Assembly (NCBI GenBank): GCA_021848865.1 | Contig: JAJZTO010000172.1 | Coordinates: 1 to 6,230, forward strand | Reading direction: 5' to 3' | DNA length: 6,230 nucleotides | From: Myxococcales bacterium | GTDB lineage: Bacteria; Myxococcota; Myxococcia; Myxococcales; Anaeromyxobacteraceae | Shown here: piece after piece, positions 4,841 through 6,230 of the stretch | Layout: every line of letters starts with the position of its first letter | How positions within the stretch are numbered: position 1 is the stretch's first letter | Position numbers and translations under genes: made by a program | Notes under the pieces: generated by a model | The model's input: only the letters and a program-made list of their open reading frames with translations | Databases searched by the model: none | What the model was told of the DNA's origin: nothing

Positions 4841-6230
4841 ATGGCCACCCCCCGCCTCCGCTTCGCACCTTCTCCCACAGGCTACCTGCACATCGGCGGG
4901 GCCCGCACCGCCCTCTTCAACTGGCTCTGGGCCCGCCGCACCGGCGGCCGCTTCATCCTGCGCATCGAGGACACCGACCAGGAGCGGTCCACCCAGGCGG
5001 CCGAGGACGCCATCCTCGACGGGCTCCGCTGGCTGGGGCTCGACTGGGACGAGGGGCCGGTGGTCGGCGGCCCCCACGGCCCCTACTTCCAGATGCAGCG
5101 CCTCGACCTCTACCGGGAGCAGGCCGAGAAGCTCCGGAAGGCCGGCAAGGCCTACGCCTGCACCTGCACCCGCGACGAGCTGGACGCGCTGCGCCGCAAG
5201 GCCGAGGCCGAGAAGCGCCAGTTCCGCTACCCCGGCACCTGCCGCGACAAGCCCTACGACCCCTCCAAGCCGCACGTGATCCGCTTCCGCATGCCGGAGG
5301 CCGGCGCCACCACCTTCCAGGACCTGGTGAAGGGCTCCATCACCACGCCCCACGACACGCTGCAGGACGAGGTCATCCTCCGCGGCGACGGCGTGCCCCT
5401 CTACAACTTCGGCGCCCTGGTGGACGACGTGACCATGGGCATCACCCTGGTGGCCCGCGGCGACGACCACGTGAACAACACCGCCCGGCAGATCCTGATG
5501 TACCAGGGGCTGGGCGTGGAGCCGCCCACCTTCGCCCACCTGCCCATGATCCTCGGGGCGGACAAGACCCGCCTCTCCAAGCGGCACGGCGCCACCAGCG
5601 TCACCGCCTACCGGGACATGGGCTACCTGCCCGGCGCGGTGGTGAACTACCTGGCGCGCCTCGGCTGGTCCCACGGCGACCAGGAGATCTTCTCGCTCGA
5701 GGAGCTGGTCAAGCACTTCGACTTCGCCGACGTCGGGGCCACCGCCGGCGTCTTCAACCCCGACAAGATGCTCTGGGTGAACCACGAGTGGATGCGGGCG
5801 CTGCCCGACGACGAGCTGGCCCGCCGGGCCCTGCCCCACCTCCGGGCCGCCGGGCTCGACGCCGCCGACGACGCCAAGCTGCGCCACCTGGCGCGGGTGG
5901 CCCGGGAGCGGGCCCGGACCTTCGGGGAGATCGCGCAGCAGTTCCGCTACTTCTACGCGCCCGTCGAGCTGGATCCCAAGGCCCGGGCGAAGTTCCTCAC
6001 CCCCGAGACCCGCCCGCAGCTCCAGGCCGTCCGCGACGGCCTGGCCGCCATGGACGCGCCCGGCCCCGAGGGGCTGGAGAAGCTCTTCCAGGGCGTGGCC
6101 GAGTCGCGGGCGCTGGGCGTCGGCAAGGTGGCCCAGCCGGTGCGGGTGGCGCTCACCGGCGGGACCGCCTCCCCGGGCATCTACGACGTGGTGCTGATCC
6201 TGGGGAAGGAGGAGTCGCTCCGGCGGCTCG
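4841..6230 (+). CDS. gltX: Glutamyl-tRNA synthetase (GltX), 3' partial
   Basis: Charges tRNA with glutamate in the cytoplasm using ATP, and is essential for translation. The frame runs from ATG 4841 to the right edge with no stop, giving 463 codons. The family is usually about 465-500 residues, so only a short C-terminal piece is missing. The class I signature SPTGYLHIGGARTALFN starts at residue 11 (HIGG at 17-20), followed by RIEDTDQERS. The second signature is KTRLSKRHG at 242-250, the KMSKS loop. C107-x-C109 and C134, with 24 residues between, match the zinc-site spacing of the E. coli enzyme, but the fourth ligand position holds Asp136 rather than His. The C-terminal third is the helical anticodon-binding region and ends near the typical LGKEESLRRL motif. 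No Shine-Dalgarno is visible before the ATG. Whether it also charges tRNA-Gln cannot be told from sequence alone. Confidence 0.97.
   Translation, partial: MATPRLRFAPSPTGYLHIGGARTALFNWLWARRTGGRFILRIEDTDQERSTQAAEDAILDGLRWLGLDWDEGPVVGGPHGPYFQMQRLDLYREQAEKLRKAGKAYACTCTRDELDALRRKAEAEKRQFRYPGTCRDKPYDPSKPHVIRFRMPEAGATTFQDLVKGSITTPHDTLQDEVILRGDGVPLYNFGALVDDVTMGITLVARGDDHVNNTARQILMYQGLGVEPPTFAHLPMILGADKTRLSKRHGATSVTAYRDMGYLPGAVVNYLARLGWSHGDQEIFSLEELVKHFDFADVGATAGVFNPDKMLWVNHEWMRALPDDELARRALPHLRAAGLDAADDAKLRHLARVARERARTFGEIAQQFRYFYAPVELDPKARAKFLTPETRPQLQAVRDGLAAMDAPGPEGLEKLFQGVAESRALGVGKVAQPVRVALTGGTASPGIYDVVLILGKEESLRRL

Noticed and set aside
4763..5887. Long minus-strand open frame (374 codons) across gltX
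   Set aside because: It lies antisense to a clear glutamyl-tRNA synthetase. Its translation is low-complexity Val/Gly/Ala/His-rich with no recognisable domain. Antisense frames stay open in very GC-rich genes.
1..6230. CRISPR arrays, insertion sequences, tRNA or rRNA genes
   Set aside because: No direct repeats with regular spacers, transposase-like reading frames, terminal inverted repeats or RNA gene signatures were seen on either strand.

Overview
The window is very GC-rich (third codon positions almost all G or C). It carries two proteins with the MYXO-CTERM type of C-terminal sorting signal: a short Cys-rich GCGC segment, a hydrophobic stretch and an Arg cluster. Together these point to a myxobacterium, most likely the Anaeromyxobacter branch of Myxococcota. 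The lineage is an inference from composition and signal type, not from a database match. This looks like chromosomal housekeeping and surface-protein territory. I see no mobile element, CRISPR array, rRNA or tRNA.

Layout. (1) Positions 1-2730 (+) hold one long reading frame, open at the left edge. It encodes a Cys-rich tandem-repeat region, then a MYXO-CTERM-like segment, then at once a lipoprotein-like signal with a candidate lipobox Cys, another Cys-rich module and about six IPT/TIG immunoglobulin-like domains. It reads as two exported surface proteins joined in frame. (2) Positions 2731-2838 are a convergent intergenic stretch with two GC-rich hairpins. (3) Positions 4766-2839 (-) are a tight three-gene operon. 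In transcription order it encodes a small secreted protein of unknown function, a secreted matrixin-type zinc metalloprotease with its own MYXO-CTERM anchor, and a stand-alone CheY-like receiver. The first two genes overlap by 4 nt (GTGA) and the next gap is 9 nt. (4) Positions 4767-4840 are a 74-nt divergent promoter region. (5) From 4841 (+) to the right edge lies gltX, glutamyl-tRNA synthetase, nearly complete and lacking only its last residues.

How the genes relate. The two cell-surface loci converge on one another. The protease operon is transcribed divergently from gltX and shares only the short promoter region with it. The secreted protein and the protease probably act together outside the cytoplasm. 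The receiver at the operon's end has no partner kinase in view. The most interesting item is the in-frame junction of a C-terminal sorting signal and an N-terminal lipoprotein-type signal near 583-747. It is either a real fusion with a membrane-hairpin topology or two genes merged by a mutation or sequence error.
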